From: Bosea sp. 124
Lineage (GTDB): Bacteria > Pseudomonadota > Alphaproteobacteria > Rhizobiales > Beijerinckiaceae
Length of the DNA stretch: 64,000 nucleotides
Reading direction: 5' to 3'
Assembly: GCF_003046175.1 (NCBI RefSeq)
Contig: NZ_PZZM01000001.1
Span: 5,406,774-5,470,773, forward strand
The position numbers and the translations under genes are program-made. This document shows positions 39,431 to 49,189 of the stretch, one piece after another (position 1 is the first letter of the stretch; every line of letters starts with the position of its first letter). The notes below the pieces were generated by a model. That model did no database searches, had not been told where the DNA came from, and saw nothing but the letters and a program-made list of their open reading frames with translations.

Positions 39431-41131
39431 TCAGCCGCGCATCCGCCTGACCATTTCCTCGAGGCCCGGCTCGCGCCGGCCTTCGACACCCACGGCGATG
39501 TCCATCGCCGGCAGTTCGTGCGGCGCGAGCTGGGCGAAGCGCATGCGCATCGTCGTCGCGACGCCCTCCCCGAAGGCGATCGCCTCGCGGTTGCCGACCG
39601 AGGACAGGAATTTGAGCGTGCTCGCCGACGCATCGGAGATCGCCGACCGGATGATCTGCTGGTCGACCTCGTTGGCGAGGCGCATGGCGAAGACGGTCGA
39701 GCACTGCGACAGGATGGTCGGATCGAGCTCGCCCGGCCGCTGCGTGACGACGCCGAGATAGGCGCCGTATTTACGGCCCTCCTTGGCGATGCGCGCGATG
39801 GCCTGCCGGGTCGGCAGGAATCCGAGCGACTGGTCGGCCGGCACGTAGCGATGCGCCTCCTCGCAGAGCAGCAGGATCTCGTAGGTGCCCTGGCTCGCCA
39901 TGGCGAGATCGAAGGCCAGCCGCGCCAGCACCGAAGCCACCGCATCGACAACCTCCGACGGCAACCCGCCGAGCTGGAAGACTGTGATCGGCCGCCCATG
40001 ATGCGGAACGCGGAAGATCTGGGCGACGACCGGCGCCATCGTCTCCATCATGTTGGCGCGCGCGAACATGAACTGGTAGCGCGGATCGCCGTGCAGCGCC
40101 TCGATCCGGACCTTGAGGGAACGCAGCGAGGGGCGCGGCCAGCGCATCTCGTGCAGCCCGATCAGTTCGTCGATGATGGCGAGCGCATCGGTGATCCGAT
40201 AGGGCGTCGGCATGTCGCTGGCGCTGCCCGTCCCGTCCTCGCGCCGCGTGACGCCGGCATCGAGCGGGCGCTTCAGCAGGCTCGAATTGAGGTCGCGCAT
40301 CGGGTTGCGCTGGGTCCCGGCGCGGTAGCGCTCGCGCGCCGCCGTCACGACCTCGCGCAGGATGTCGGCCTCCTCCTCGAAGGCCGCCCGGCCGCGGAAG
40401 ATGACCTCGCCAAACTCCTCCAGCTTGAACATCCAGAACGGCAGATCGAGCCCTTCGGCATCGATCGACAGGGCGCGGTCGGGAAAGGCCCCGGCATATT
40501 CGTTGTGCGGATCGAGGATCAGGACGCGCAGCCGCGGGCGGGCGGCGATCGCCCGGCGCAGCAGCAGCGCGACCGCGCTCGACTTGCCGACGCCGGTGGT
40601 GCCGAGCAGGGCGAAATGGCGCGACAGCATGTCCTCGATGCAGACCGTCGCCGGGATCGTGGCATCCTGGGACAGCGTCCCGATCGCGACGCCGTTGCGG
40701 GAACCCAGATCGTGCACGAGGGCCAGATCGCCCGTCCGGATGCGATGCGCGATGGCTCCGATCGGCGGATAGGTCGAGATGCCGCTCTGGAAGCTCGAAC
40801 GTCCGCCCGGGTGCTCGGTCACCTCGCCGAGCAATTCGACCTGAACGTGAATGACGTTGTCGGCCGCCTCTTCCCAGACCGGATTGACGGCGTGCATCTC
40901 ATAGACAAGGCCGACGATACGGGTGTTGCCGAGATTGATCGAGATCATCCTGCCGACGGTCCAGGATTCAGGCCCGAGGCGATCCATGCCCGCGACCGTG
41001 CTGGCGATGGTCGCGCGCGAGCCGTCGCAGGAGACGACCCGCCCGAGCGAACGTTCGGAGTCCTGGCTCGCATCGCGCCGGTCGCGCGTCAGATCGTTCT
41101 CGAACGACCCTGTTTTCACAGCAAGCTGCAC
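39431..41131 (-). CDS. HerA-like HAS-barrel ATPase (DUF87)
   Basis: 566 aa from a GTG at 41131. N-terminal HAS-barrel (LGRVVSCDGSRATI, MISINLGNTRIVGLVYEMHAV), then the FtsK/HerA-type ATPase: Walker A in ALLGTTGVGKSSAVALLLRRAI, Walker B in YEILLLCEEAHRYVP, and the C-terminal FAMRLANEVDQQIIRSAISDASASTL of the hexameric translocase fold. In archaea HerA works with the nuclease NurA on DNA ends; in bacteria the partner varies and no NurA gene is adjacent. Probably a DNA translocase or helicase, role unknown here. It is divergent from pdxJ with a 240 bp gap, in which no sure promoter is seen. Confidence 0.85.
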   Translation of the reverse strand: MQLAVKTGSFENDLTRDRRDASQDSERSLGRVVSCDGSRATIASTVAGMDRLGPESWTVGRMISINLGNTRIVGLVYEMHAVNPVWEEAADNVIHVQVELLGEVTEHPGGRSSFQSGISTYPPIGAIAHRIRTGDLALVHDLGSRNGVAIGTLSQDATIPATVCIEDMLSRHFALLGTTGVGKSSAVALLLRRAIAARPRLRVLILDPHNEYAGAFPDRALSIDAEGLDLPFWMFKLEEFGEVIFRGRAAFEEEADILREVVTAARERYRAGTQRNPMRDLNSSLLKRPLDAGVTRREDGTGSASDMPTPYRITDALAIIDELIGLHEMRWPRPSLRSLKVRIEALHGDPRYQFMFARANMMETMAPVVAQIFRVPHHGRPITVFQLGGLPSEVVDAVASVLARLAFDLAMASQGTYEILLLCEEAHRYVPADQSLGFLPTRQAIARIAKEGRKYGAYLGVVTQRPGELDPTILSQCSTVFAMRLANEVDQQIIRSAISDASASTLKFLSSVGNREAIAFGEGVATTMRMRFAQLAPHELPAMDIAVGVEGRREPGLEEMVRRMRG

Positions 41132-41371
41132 GATCGCACCCCGTCTCCACCCTGCTCTGCCTGCCAACCACGCTAGGCAACAGCCCTTTACGTTTGGCTT
41201 ATGTGCGGGAAAACGGGCCAAGCCTCTGGCGACGCGGTTACCAAATCGCGAAGACGATGTGGCGAGCTGTCGCGACCGATCACGAAAACTGGTCTCGGCC
41301 ATGACAATCCCTGCCTTGAGCCGATGGCGCATCTTCGTCTATGCACGGCCTCGATGGCGAGGGAGCGAACC

Positions 41372-42121
41372 ATGACGAGCCGGCTGCGACTGGGCGTGAA
41401 CATCGATCACGTCGCAACCGTGCGGAACGCCCGCGGCGGTGCCCTGCCCGACCCGGTCCGGGCCGCGCACCAGGCCGTCGCGGCCGGGGCCGATGGCATC
41501 ACGGCGCATCTGCGCGAGGACCGCCGGCATATCCGGGACGCCGACATGGCGCGTCTCGCCGCCGAGCTGACGAAGCCGCTTAATTTCGAGATGGCGACGA
41601 CGCCGGAGATGCTGGCGCTGGCCGAGCGGCTGAAGCCGCATGCCGCATGCCTGGTGCCCGAGAAGCGCGAGGAGCGCACGACGGAGGGCGGGCTCGACGT
41701 CGTCGGCCAGGAAGCGGCGCTCGTGCCGGTGGTCGCGCGGCTCACTGCAGCCGGCTGCCGCGTCTCGCTGTTCATCGAGGCGGATGCGGCGCCGATCCGG
41801 GTGGCGGCGAAGCTGGGCGCGCCGGTGGTCGAGCTGCATACCGGGAGCTGGTGCGAAGCGGTCGTCGCCGGCGAAGCGGAGAAGGCGCAGGCCGAATTCC
41901 GGCGCCTCGCCGAAGGCGCCGCGCTCGCAGCCTCGCTCGGCATCGAGGTGCATGCCGGGCACGGGCTCGACTACGACACGGCGCGGCTTCTGGCGGCCGT
42001 GCCGGAATTCGTCGAGTTCAACATCGGCCATTTCCTGATCGGCGAGGCGATCTTCATCGGCCTCGACGCCGCCATCAACAGGATGCGGCAGGCGATGGAC
42101 GAGGGTCGCGCGGCTGTCTAG
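41372..42121 (+). CDS. pdxJ: Pyridoxine 5'-phosphate synthase
   Basis: Condenses 1-deoxy-xylulose 5-phosphate and 3-amino-1-hydroxyacetone phosphate, the final ring closure to pyridoxine phosphate. 249 aa TIM barrel. Signatures: [71 protein letters not shown] and [21 protein letters not shown] lies seven to eight bases before the ATG. Followed by acpS, an order conserved in many proteobacteria. Confidence 0.97.
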   Translation: MTSRLRLGVNIDHVATVRNARGGALPDPVRAAHQAVAAGADGITAHLREDRRHIRDADMARLAAELTKPLNFEMATTPEMLALAERLKPHAACLVPEKREERTTEGGLDVVGQEAALVPVVARLTAAGCRVSLFIEADAAPIRVAAKLGAPVVELHTGSWCEAVVAGEAEKAQAEFRRLAEGAALAASLGIEVHAGHGLDYDTARLLAAVPEFVEFNIGHFLIGEAIFIGLDAAINRMRQAMDEGRAAV

Positions 42122-42229
42122 ATCGAGGCACCCGACCGGAGGCGAGTTGTCGATCCAGCTCCCTGTTCTGGCATCGGAATTGTCCGGACGTGGATTCCCC
42201 TTTCCGGTCCGATGCTCTAAACCCGGGCC

Positions 42230-42634
42230 ATGATCCTCGGCATCGGCTCCGACCTCTGCGACATCGACCGCATCGAGAAATCGCTGGCGCGCTTCGGCGA
42301 ACGCTTCACCCACCGCGTCTTCACTGCCGGCGAGCGCGCCAAATCGGACCGGCGCGCGACGCGGGCGGCCTCCTATGCGCGGCGCTTCGCCGCGAAGGAG
42401 GCTTGTTCCAAGGCTCTCGGCACGGGCCTGCGTGCCGGCGTGTTCTGGCGCGACATGGAGGTGATCAACCTGCCGAGCGGCCGGCCGACCATGCGGCTGA
42501 CCGGCGGCGCCGCCGAACGGCTGAAGGCGATGACGCCGCCCGGCCACGAGGCCGTCGTGCATGTCTCGATGACCGACGACCCGCCGATGGCGCAGGCCTT
42601 CGTCGTGATTGAGGCCGTGGCGACGGCCGGCTGA
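42230..42634 (+). CDS. acpS: Holo-[acyl-carrier-protein] synthase
   Basis: Transfers phosphopantetheine from CoA to apo-ACP. 134 aa. [17 protein letters not shown] contains the Mg2+-binding Asp. [40 protein letters not shown] has the Glu-Lys motif and the substrate loop. In the usual order lepB, rnc and era would follow directly; here the inverted aqpZ gene stands between acpS and lepB. Confidence 0.96.
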   Translation: MILGIGSDLCDIDRIEKSLARFGERFTHRVFTAGERAKSDRRATRAASYARRFAAKEACSKALGTGLRAGVFWRDMEVINLPSGRPTMRLTGGAAERLKAMTPPGHEAVVHVSMTDDPPMAQAFVVIEAVATAG

Positions 42635-42656
42635 GGCCGGGCGCCGCGCACTCGTC

Positions 42657-43382
42657 TCACTCGGCCGGAGCGGTCCCGACGACCTGGCCGCTCGGTTCTT
42701 CGCTGAGCCAGCGATAGAGGATGCCGCCGAGCGCCCCGCCGATCAGCGGCGCCACCCAGAACAGCCAGAGCTGGCCCAGCGCCCAGCCACCGACGAAGAG
42801 CGCCGGGCCGGTGCTGCGCGCCGGATTGACCGAGGTGTTGGTCACCGGAATGCTGACGAGGTGGATCAGGCAGAGACCGAGCCCGATCGCGAGCGGGGCG
42901 AAGCCGGCCGGCGCCTTGCCATGGGTCGCGCCCATGATGATGAAGAGGAACATCATCGTCATCACGACCTCGGTCAGGAAGCTCGCGAAGAGGCTGTACT
43001 TACCGGGCGAATGGTCGCCATAGCCATTCGAGGCGAAGCCCTTGGCGAGATCGAAGCCCGGCGCGCCGCTGGCGATGAGATAGAGCACGCCTGCAGCCAC
43101 GACGCCGCCGACCACCTGCGCCACGACATAGGGCAGGATCTGGTTCGTCGGGAAGCGGCCGCCCGCCGCGAGGCCGACGGTGACGGCCGGGTTGAGATGA
43201 CAGCCCGAGATGTGGCCGATGGCATAGGCCATCGTGACGACGGTCAGTCCAAAGGCGAGCGAGACGCCGAGCAGGCCGATGCCGACCTGCGGGAATCCGG
43301 CGGCGATGACCGCGCTGCCGCAACCGGCGAAGGTGAGCCAGAAGGTGCCGATCGCTTCCGCTGCGTATTTTTTGCCGTTCAT
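42657..43382 (-). CDS. aqpZ: Aquaporin Z
   Basis: Water channel. 241 aa, six membrane helices plus two half-helices with NPA boxes: [13 protein letters not shown] and [15 protein letters not shown]. Features [17 protein letters not shown] and VPVTN-type spacing are as in AqpZ, and the second NPA is followed by Arg, as in water-selective members. Single gene inserted between acpS and lepB on the opposite strand, which breaks the acpS-lepB-rnc-era run. Confidence 0.94.
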   Translation of the reverse strand: MNGKKYAAEAIGTFWLTFAGCGSAVIAAGFPQVGIGLLGVSLAFGLTVVTMAYAIGHISGCHLNPAVTVGLAAGGRFPTNQILPYVVAQVVGGVVAAGVLYLIASGAPGFDLAKGFASNGYGDHSPGKYSLFASFLTEVVMTMMFLFIIMGATHGKAPAGFAPLAIGLGLCLIHLVSIPVTNTSVNPARSTGPALFVGGWALGQLWLFWVAPLIGGALGGILYRWLSEEPSGQVVGTAPAE

Positions 43383-43559
43383 GGTCGCTCCCCCGCGAAT
43401 CGAGTTGTGATCGTGCTCCTCGCAGGGGGCGTGGTCAATTGCCGCACCCTGTGCCTCTCCCGGCGTTGCTGAGGGAACGCCCCTCCGCTGCCGCGACGTT
43501 GTCTGCCGGGCAACATTCCGCTAGACCGCGCGCTGGACCACCGTCCCAGGAGCGCCCGC

Positions 43560-44327
43560 GTGGCCAACGACGTCGATGCCAAGAACAAGGCCGCCAGGGA
43601 CGAAGGCGGGATCTTCGAGACCATCAAGGTCGTCGTCCAGGCGCTGCTGATCGCGCTGGTGATCCGCACCCTGCTGTTCCAGCCGTTCAACATCCCGTCG
43701 GGATCGCTGATCCCGACGCTGCTGATCGGCGACTATCTCTTCGTCTCGAAATACACCTATGGCTATTCGAAGCACTCGATCCCGTTCAGCCCGCCGCTGT
43801 TCTCGGGCCGCGTCTGGGCGGCCGAGCCGAAGCGCGGCGACATCGCCGTGTTCAAGCTGCCGACCGACAATGCGACCGACTACATCAAGCGCGTCATCGG
43901 CCTGCCAGGCGAGCGCATCCAGATGATCGACGGCATCCTGCACATCAACAACCAGCCGGTGAAGCGCGAACGGATCGCCGACTTCGTCACCACCGACAAC
44001 TGGGGCCGCAGCACGCCCTCGATCCAGTATCGCGAAACCCTGCCCAACGGCGTCTCGCACCAGATCATCGAGCGCGAGGGCGACACCGGCAGCTTCGACA
44101 ACACGCCGGTCTTCGTCGTGCCGCCCGGACACTTCTTCATGATGGGCGACAATCGCGACAACTCGCTCGACTCGCGCGACCGCAGCGTCGGCTTCGTGCC
44201 GTTCGAGAACTTCGTCGGCCGCGCCGAGATCATCTTCTTCTCGATCGAGGACGGCGCCTCGGCCTGGAAGCTGTGGGAATGGCCCTGGACGGTTCGCTGG
44301 AACCGTCTGTTCAGCGCGATCAAGTGA
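43560..44327 (+). CDS. lepB: Signal peptidase I
   Basis: Cleaves signal peptides on the outer face of the inner membrane. 255 aa from a GTG at 43560 with AGGAG about nine bases upstream. One N-terminal membrane helix (VQALLIALVIRTLLF). Serine nucleophile S49 in IPSGSLIPTLLIGD; general-base lysine in DYIKRVIGLPGERIQ; box E MGDNRDNSLDSR. Overlaps rnc by four bases. Confidence 0.96.
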   Translation: MANDVDAKNKAARDEGGIFETIKVVVQALLIALVIRTLLFQPFNIPSGSLIPTLLIGDYLFVSKYTYGYSKHSIPFSPPLFSGRVWAAEPKRGDIAVFKLPTDNATDYIKRVIGLPGERIQMIDGILHINNQPVKRERIADFVTTDNWGRSTPSIQYRETLPNGVSHQIIEREGDTGSFDNTPVFVVPPGHFFMMGDNRDNSLDSRDRSVGFVPFENFVGRAEIIFFSIEDGASAWKLWEWPWTVRWNRLFSAIK

Positions 44328-45055
44328 GCAAGGCCGGCGAAAACGCGCGCAAGGCGCCGGACACCACCCGTCTGCAAGAGACGCTTGGGCATGTCTTCGT
44401 CGATCACGGCCTGCTGACGACCGCCCTCACCCATATGAGCGCGGAAGGCCCGCGGTTGGAGAGCTATCAGCGGCTGGAATTCCTCGGCGACCGCGTGCTG
44501 GGCCTGAGCATCGCCGACATGCTGTTCGTCCGCTACCGCGAAGCCGAAGAAGGCGACATGTCGCGCCGGCTCGCCGATCTCGTCCGCAAGGAGACCTGCG
44601 CCGAGGTCGCGCTGGCCTGGAACCTCGGCGCCTTCATGCGGCTCGGCGAGGGCGAGATCCTCGGCGGCGCGCGCAAGAACAAGGCGATCCTGGCGGATGC
44701 CTGCGAAGCGATCATCGGTGCGGTCTTCATCGATGGCGGCTATGCTGCGGCGCGCGGTCTGGTCGAGCGTGCCTTCGGCGAGCGCCTGCTCAAGCCCGTG
44801 CGGCCATTGCGCGACGCCAAGACGGCGCTGCAGGAATGGGCCCAGGGCCAAGGCTACCAGACGCCGACCTATAGCGAGCGCGGGCGCTCGGGGCCGGACC
44901 ATGCGCCGGTGTTCCGCGTGGCGGCCCGCATCCCGGGCCTGGCCGATGCCGAGGCGCAAGGGCCCTCGAAGCGGCTGGCCGAGCAGGCCGCGGCCGAAGC
45001 CTTCCTGCGACGGGAAGGCCTGTGGAGTGAAACGATGGAGAGCGACAATGGCTGA
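44324..45055 (+). CDS. rnc: Ribonuclease III
   Basis: Double-strand RNA endonuclease for rRNA and mRNA processing. 243 aa. The start GTG overlaps the lepB stop (GTGA). The catalytic domain signature is LEFLGDRVLGLSIADMLF with the conserved Glu and Asp, followed by LADACEAIIGAVFIDGGY. The C-terminal dsRBD: DAKTALQEWAQGQGYQTPTYSERGRSGPDHAPVF and GPSKRLAEQAAAEAFL. Second gene of the lepB-rnc-era operon. Confidence 0.95.
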   Translation: MSKAGENARKAPDTTRLQETLGHVFVDHGLLTTALTHMSAEGPRLESYQRLEFLGDRVLGLSIADMLFVRYREAEEGDMSRRLADLVRKETCAEVALAWNLGAFMRLGEGEILGGARKNKAILADACEAIIGAVFIDGGYAAARGLVERAFGERLLKPVRPLRDAKTALQEWAQGQGYQTPTYSERGRSGPDHAPVFRVAARIPGLADAEAQGPSKRLAEQAAAEAFLRREGLWSETMESDNG

Positions 45056-45977
45056 AGCGGAGAAAGGCGGCGAAGCGATTCAGCCGACGCGCTGCGGCTT
45101 CGTCGCGCTGATCGGCGCGCCCAATGCCGGCAAGTCGACGCTGCTGAACCAGCTCGTCGGCGCCAAGGTCTCGATCGTTTCCCGCAAGGTGCAGACGACG
45201 CGGACGCAGGTGCGCGGCATCGCGCTGTCAGGGCCGGCGCAGGTGATCTTCGTCGATACGCCGGGCATCTTCACGCCCAAACGCCGGCTCGACCGCGCCA
45301 TGGTGACGAGCGCCTGGGGCGGTGCCACCGATGCCGACCTGATCGGCGTGCTGATCGATGTCGAACGCTTCGACAACGAGGAGAACACGCGGCTGCTGGA
45401 AAAGCTCTCCGAACTGAAGCAGCCGAAATTCCTGATCCTCAACAAGATCGACACGGTGGCGAAGGAAAAGCTGCTCGAGATCACCACCAAGGTGAACGAG
45501 CAGGGTCAATTCGAGACGACCTTCATGATCGCGGCGCTGACCGGCTATGGCGTCAAGGACATCCTGATCTGGCTGGAGACACGGCTGCCGCTCGGCCCCT
45601 GGCTCTATCCGGAAGACCAGATATCGGATGCGCCGCTGCGTTTCCTCGCCGCCGAGATCACCCGCGAAAAGATCTTCGAGCGGCTGCATGACGAGCTGCC
45701 CTACCGCTCGACCGTCGAGACCGAGCAATGGCAGCAGCGGCCCGACGGCTCAGTCCGGATCGAGCAGACGATCTATGTGGAGCGCGAGGGCCAGAGGAAG
45801 ATCGTGCTCGGCGAAGGCGGCCAGACGATCAAGGCGATCGGCCAGAAGGCCCGCATCGAGATCGCCGAGGCGGCCGAGGCCACGGTACATCTCTTCCTGT
45901 TCGTGAAGGTACGCGAGAACTGGAGCGACGATCCGGCGCGCTATCGCGAGATGGGGCTGGAGTTTCCGAAGGGCTGA
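45048..45977 (+). CDS. era: GTPase Era
   Basis: GTPase that binds 16S rRNA for 30S maturation. 309 aa. G1: GAPNAGKST; G3: DTPG; G4: NKID (LILNKIDTVAKE); C-terminal KH domain with KIVLGEGGQTIKAIGQKARIEI. ATG at 45048 overlaps the end of rnc by eight bases. A palindromic repeat follows at 45994. Confidence 0.97.
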   Translation: MAEAEKGGEAIQPTRCGFVALIGAPNAGKSTLLNQLVGAKVSIVSRKVQTTRTQVRGIALSGPAQVIFVDTPGIFTPKRRLDRAMVTSAWGGATDADLIGVLIDVERFDNEENTRLLEKLSELKQPKFLILNKIDTVAKEKLLEITTKVNEQGQFETTFMIAALTGYGVKDILIWLETRLPLGPWLYPEDQISDAPLRFLAAEITREKIFERLHDELPYRSTVETEQWQQRPDGSVRIEQTIYVEREGQRKIVLGEGGQTIKAIGQKARIEIAEAAEATVHLFLFVKVRENWSDDPARYREMGLEFPKG

Positions 45978-45993
45978 GGGGTCGTTGTCGTCC

Positions 45994-46097
45994 CGTCATG
46001 CCGGATAGGCCGCGAAACGGCGTCGATCCGGCATGCATCTATAGCCACCAACTCTATGAGGGATTCCGGGTCTGCGCTTCGCTGCGCCCGGAATGAC
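45994..46097. repeat. Dispersed palindromic intergenic repeat, copy D
   Basis: Starts CGTCATGCCGGATAGGCCGC and ends CTGCGCCCGGAATGACGG, with GGATAGGCCGCGAAACGGCG in the left arm and GCTTCGCTGCGCCCGG in the right. Lies between era and pyrE. Internal sequence has drifted but borders match the other copies. Confidence 0.7.
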
Positions 46098-46195
46098 GGT
46101 GCGTGGTGAGCGCGACAGCATATTGAAGCCTTGCGCCGAGCCACGATCCGACGCAAAGACGCCCGCGACCGATTTTGCGCGCTGGAGCCCCCATC

Positions 46196-46780
46196 ATGAC
46201 CGACGACGACGTCCTGGCCGAATTCCGTGATGCCGGCGCGCTGCTCGAAGGGCATTTCATCCTGTCCTCGGGTCGGCGCAGCGCCGTCTTCCTGCAGAAG
46301 ATGTTCGTCTTCCAGGACCCGGTGCGGACGGAGCGGCTGTGCAAGGCGCTGGCGGCCAAGATCGAGGCGCAGTTCGGCCAGATCGACTATGTCGTCTCGC
46401 CGGCCGTCGGAGGCATCGTGCCGGGCTACGAGACGGCGCGCCATCTCAAGGCCAAGGCCGTCTTCGTCGAGCGCGAGGGTGGCGTCTTCAAGCTGCGGCG
46501 CGGCTTCACGCTGCCGGCCGGCGCGCGCTGCATCATCATCGAGGACATCATCACCACCGGCCTTTCGCTGCGCGAATGCCGCGATTCCGTGCTGGGCGAG
46601 CCCGGCACCATCCTTGGCGCCGCGTGCCTGATCGACCGTTCGGCCGGGCGGGCAGAACTCGGCATGAAGCTGGTCAGCCTGATGGAATTCGACGTTCCGG
46701 ACTACGCGCCCGAGGGCGTGCCGCCCGAACTCGCGGCCATTCCCCCGATCAAGCCGGGCAGCCGCGGCCTGACTGCCTGA
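46196..46780 (+). CDS. pyrE: Orotate phosphoribosyltransferase
   Basis: Makes orotidine 5'-phosphate from orotate and PRPP in de novo pyrimidine synthesis. 194 aa from the ATG at 46196 ([10 protein letters not shown]), GGAG eight bases upstream. PRPP motif: [14 protein letters not shown]. Also [18 protein letters not shown] and [19 protein letters not shown], matching the Rhizobiales-type PyrE. A frame with extra residues starts at 46175 but is not needed. Confidence 0.95.
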   Translation: MTDDDVLAEFRDAGALLEGHFILSSGRRSAVFLQKMFVFQDPVRTERLCKALAAKIEAQFGQIDYVVSPAVGGIVPGYETARHLKAKAVFVEREGGVFKLRRGFTLPAGARCIIIEDIITTGLSLRECRDSVLGEPGTILGAACLIDRSAGRAELGMKLVSLMEFDVPDYAPEGVPPELAAIPPIKPGSRGLTA

Positions 46781-46923
46781 ACCAGGTTATCCCTTCCGGG
46801 CTGAAGCGGGAGGCCTCATGGGCCTGCCGCCGACGGCGAACACGTATGCGCGAGCCGACATGGTTCGACCGCCTTTCCTTCTCATTGTCATCGTTCAAAG
46901 CGTTTTCATCCGGAGTGATTTCA

Positions 46924-47553
46924 ATGGCGGCCGACCCGCGCATCGCCCTTTTCATCGATGGCGCCAATCTCTACGCGACGTCCAAGCAACTCGGCTTCGA
47001 CATGGACTACCGCCGCCTGCTGCGTGAATTCCAAGGGCGCGGCAACCTGATCCGGGCGTTCTATTTCACGACTCTGGTCGAGAGCGAGGAATACTCGTCG
47101 ATCCGGCCGCTGGTCGACTGGCTCGACTACAACGGCTACCGCGTCATCACCAAGGCGGCCAAGGAGTTCACCGACGCCACCGGGCGCCGGCGGATCAAGG
47201 GCAACATGGATATCGAGCTGGCGATCGAGATGCTCGAACTCGCACCCCATCTCGACCAGATCTACCTGTTCTCCGGCGACGGCGATTTCCGGCCGCTGGT
47301 CGAGGCCGTGCAGCGCAAGGGCGTCAAGATCTCGGTGGTCTCGACGATCTCGACCAACCCGCCGATGGTCTCCGACGAGTTGCGCCGCCAGTGCGACGAA
47401 TTCCTCGACCTCGCCCAGTTGATGCCGAAGATCGGGCGCGACCCGTCCGAGCGTGCCGGCCGCAGCAGCGGGGTGGCCCCGGTCACACCGGGCAATCCGG
47501 GGCTGGAACGCCGCTACGGCATCCGCCAGGGCGACGAGACGGTGGAGGGGTAG
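46924..47553 (+). CDS. NYN (LabA-like) domain protein
   Basis: 209 aa. Begins RIALFIDGANLYATSKQLGFDMDYRRLL with the acidic active-site Asp of the PIN-like NYN fold. Central GNMDIELAIEMLELAPHLDQIYLFSGDGDFRPLVEAVQRKGVKISVVS carries the remaining conserved acidic residues. These proteins are predicted RNases. Start at ATG 46924 with GGAG nine bases before it. It follows pyrE by 143 bp and converges on smpB. Confidence 0.9.
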   Translation: MAADPRIALFIDGANLYATSKQLGFDMDYRRLLREFQGRGNLIRAFYFTTLVESEEYSSIRPLVDWLDYNGYRVITKAAKEFTDATGRRRIKGNMDIELAIEMLELAPHLDQIYLFSGDGDFRPLVEAVQRKGVKISVVSTISTNPPMVSDELRRQCDEFLDLAQLMPKIGRDPSERAGRSSGVAPVTPGNPGLERRYGIRQGDETVEG

Positions 47554-47584
47554 GCCTTCCCTCTCCTCTCGGGGGAGGCGGGCC

Positions 47585-48061
47585 TCAGGCGGCACCGGCC
47601 TTCATGATGCGGGCCTTGTCGCGGTTCCAGTCGCGGTTTTTCTCGGTCTCGCGCTTGTCGTGCAGCTTCTTGCCGCGACCGAGGCCGAGCTCGACCTTGG
47701 CGCGGCCCTTGTCGTTGAAATAGACCTTCAACGGGATCACGGTGTAGCCGTCGCGCTGGATCGCGCCCATCAGCTTGTTGATCTGGCGGCGATGCAGCAG
47801 CAGCTTGCGCGGCCGCTTGACGTTGTGATTGAAGCGGTTGGCTTCGAGATATTCCGGGATATGGGCGTTGAACAGAAAGAGCTCCGTGCCCATCGGCCCG
47901 GCATAGCTCTCGCCGATCGTCGCCCGGCCGCCGCGCAACGATTTGATCTCGGTGCCCTGCAACACAATGCCGGCCTCGAGCGTCTCGACGATCTCGTAGT
48001 TGTAGCGCGCCTTGCGGTTGTCCGCGGCGAGCTTGAAGCGATCCGGATCGAGCTTGCTCAT
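47585..48061 (-). CDS. smpB: SsrA-binding protein
   Basis: Partner of tmRNA in ribosome rescue. 158 aa from ATG at 48061. Features: [81 protein letters not shown], and the basic C-terminal tail [23 protein letters not shown]. The tmRNA gene itself is not seen here. The dapA gene lies just upstream and may be in the same transcript. Confidence 0.97.
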   Translation of the reverse strand: MSKLDPDRFKLAADNRKARYNYEIVETLEAGIVLQGTEIKSLRGGRATIGESYAGPMGTELFLFNAHIPEYLEANRFNHNVKRPRKLLLHRRQINKLMGAIQRDGYTVIPLKVYFNDKGRAKVELGLGRGKKLHDKRETEKNRDWNRDKARIMKAGAA

Positions 48062-48126
48062 TTTGTCTGACCTCGTCAGCCTCCCTGGCGTCAGCCGGGG
48101 CAACCGGACGAACGCAGCACCCTTAT

Positions 48127-49020
48127 CTAGGCATTCAACAGGCCGGCGAACACCATCGCCTCGCGAATGACCTTGCCTGTCGGCGCCGTGACCGGCAGCA
48201 GAGGCAAGCGGACCTCCTCCACGATGCGACCGAGGAGGCCGAGGCCATGCTTGGCGCCGGCGAGGCCGGGCTCCTTGAAGACCGCGTCATGCAGCGGCAC
48301 GAGCCGGTCCTGGATCCTGAGTGCTCCGGCGTAGTCGCCCTTCCGCACCGCCGCCATCAGTTCCGCGCAGAGCTGCGGCGCGACATTGGCGACGACCGAG
48401 ATACAGCCATGGCCGCCAGCCGCCATATAGGCCAGCGCGGTCATGTCCTCGCCCGAAAGCTGGATGAAATCCGGCCCCATGGCGTGGCGCTGCTGCGAGA
48501 CGCGGGCGAGATTGGCGGTCGCGTCCTTGACGCCGGCGATGTTCTTCAACTCGTAGAGCCGCGCCATGGTCTCGACCGACATGTCGACGACCGAACGCGG
48601 CGGGATGTTGTAGATGATGATCGGGATGCCGACCGCATCGTTCACCGCCTTGAAGTGCTGGTACATGCCCTCCTGGGTCGGCTTGTTGTAGTAGGGCGTC
48701 ACGACGAGCACGGCCTGCGCGCCGGCCTTCTCGGCATGGATGGCGAGATCGATCGCCTCGGTGGTGTTGTTCGAGCCGGCGCCGGCGATGACGGGCACCC
48801 TGCCCTTCGCTTCCGCCACGACGATCTCGACGACACGCTTGTGCTCGTCATGGGAGAGGGTCGGGCTCTCGCCGGTCGTGCCGACCGGAACCAGCCCCGA
48901 GGACCCGCTCTCGATCTGCCAGGTGACCAGCGCGCGCAGCGCCGCCTCGTCGATCTTGCCGCCCTTGAACGGCGTCACCAGCGCAGGCAGCGAGCCGGTG
49001 AAGGCGGTGTGCTTGGTCAT
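48127..49020 (-). CDS. dapA: 4-hydroxy-tetrahydrodipicolinate synthase
   Basis: First committed enzyme of lysine and diaminopimelate synthesis: condenses pyruvate with aspartate semialdehyde. 297 aa. Schiff-base lysine in [12 protein letters not shown]; Tyr of [14 protein letters not shown]; substrate loop [16 protein letters not shown]. Two possible starts: 49020 ([10 protein letters not shown], family-typical) and 49068 (MSDALQTAF, with GGGGGA upstream). I chose 49020 because it matches the ~293-297 aa family length. Confidence 0.95.
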   Translation of the reverse strand: MTKHTAFTGSLPALVTPFKGGKIDEAALRALVTWQIESGSSGLVPVGTTGESPTLSHDEHKRVVEIVVAEAKGRVPVIAGAGSNNTTEAIDLAIHAEKAGAQAVLVVTPYYNKPTQEGMYQHFKAVNDAVGIPIIIYNIPPRSVVDMSVETMARLYELKNIAGVKDATANLARVSQQRHAMGPDFIQLSGEDMTALAYMAAGGHGCISVVANVAPQLCAELMAAVRKGDYAGALRIQDRLVPLHDAVFKEPGLAGAKHGLGLLGRIVEEVRLPLLPVTAPTGKVIREAMVFAGLLNA

Positions 49021-49189
49021 GAAAGCGGCATCCTGACGCAAAAAGGCAGTTTGGAGGGCGTCACTCATAAACCGTCCCCCGCTGCAGGCAAAGCGGGCAA
49101 CCCATCAAAATGCGTGGCCTCATGGTTAAGTCTTCTTAAACGCGCTTCCGCGAGCATCGCAGGCTACGCATCCGACCGTGGAGCCTGCC

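Noticed and set aside
49126..49139. TTAA-N6-TTAA between dapA and the transglycosylase gene, near ATGGTTAA
   Set aside because: The spacing is six, not the seven needed for CtrA, and there is no second supporting feature.
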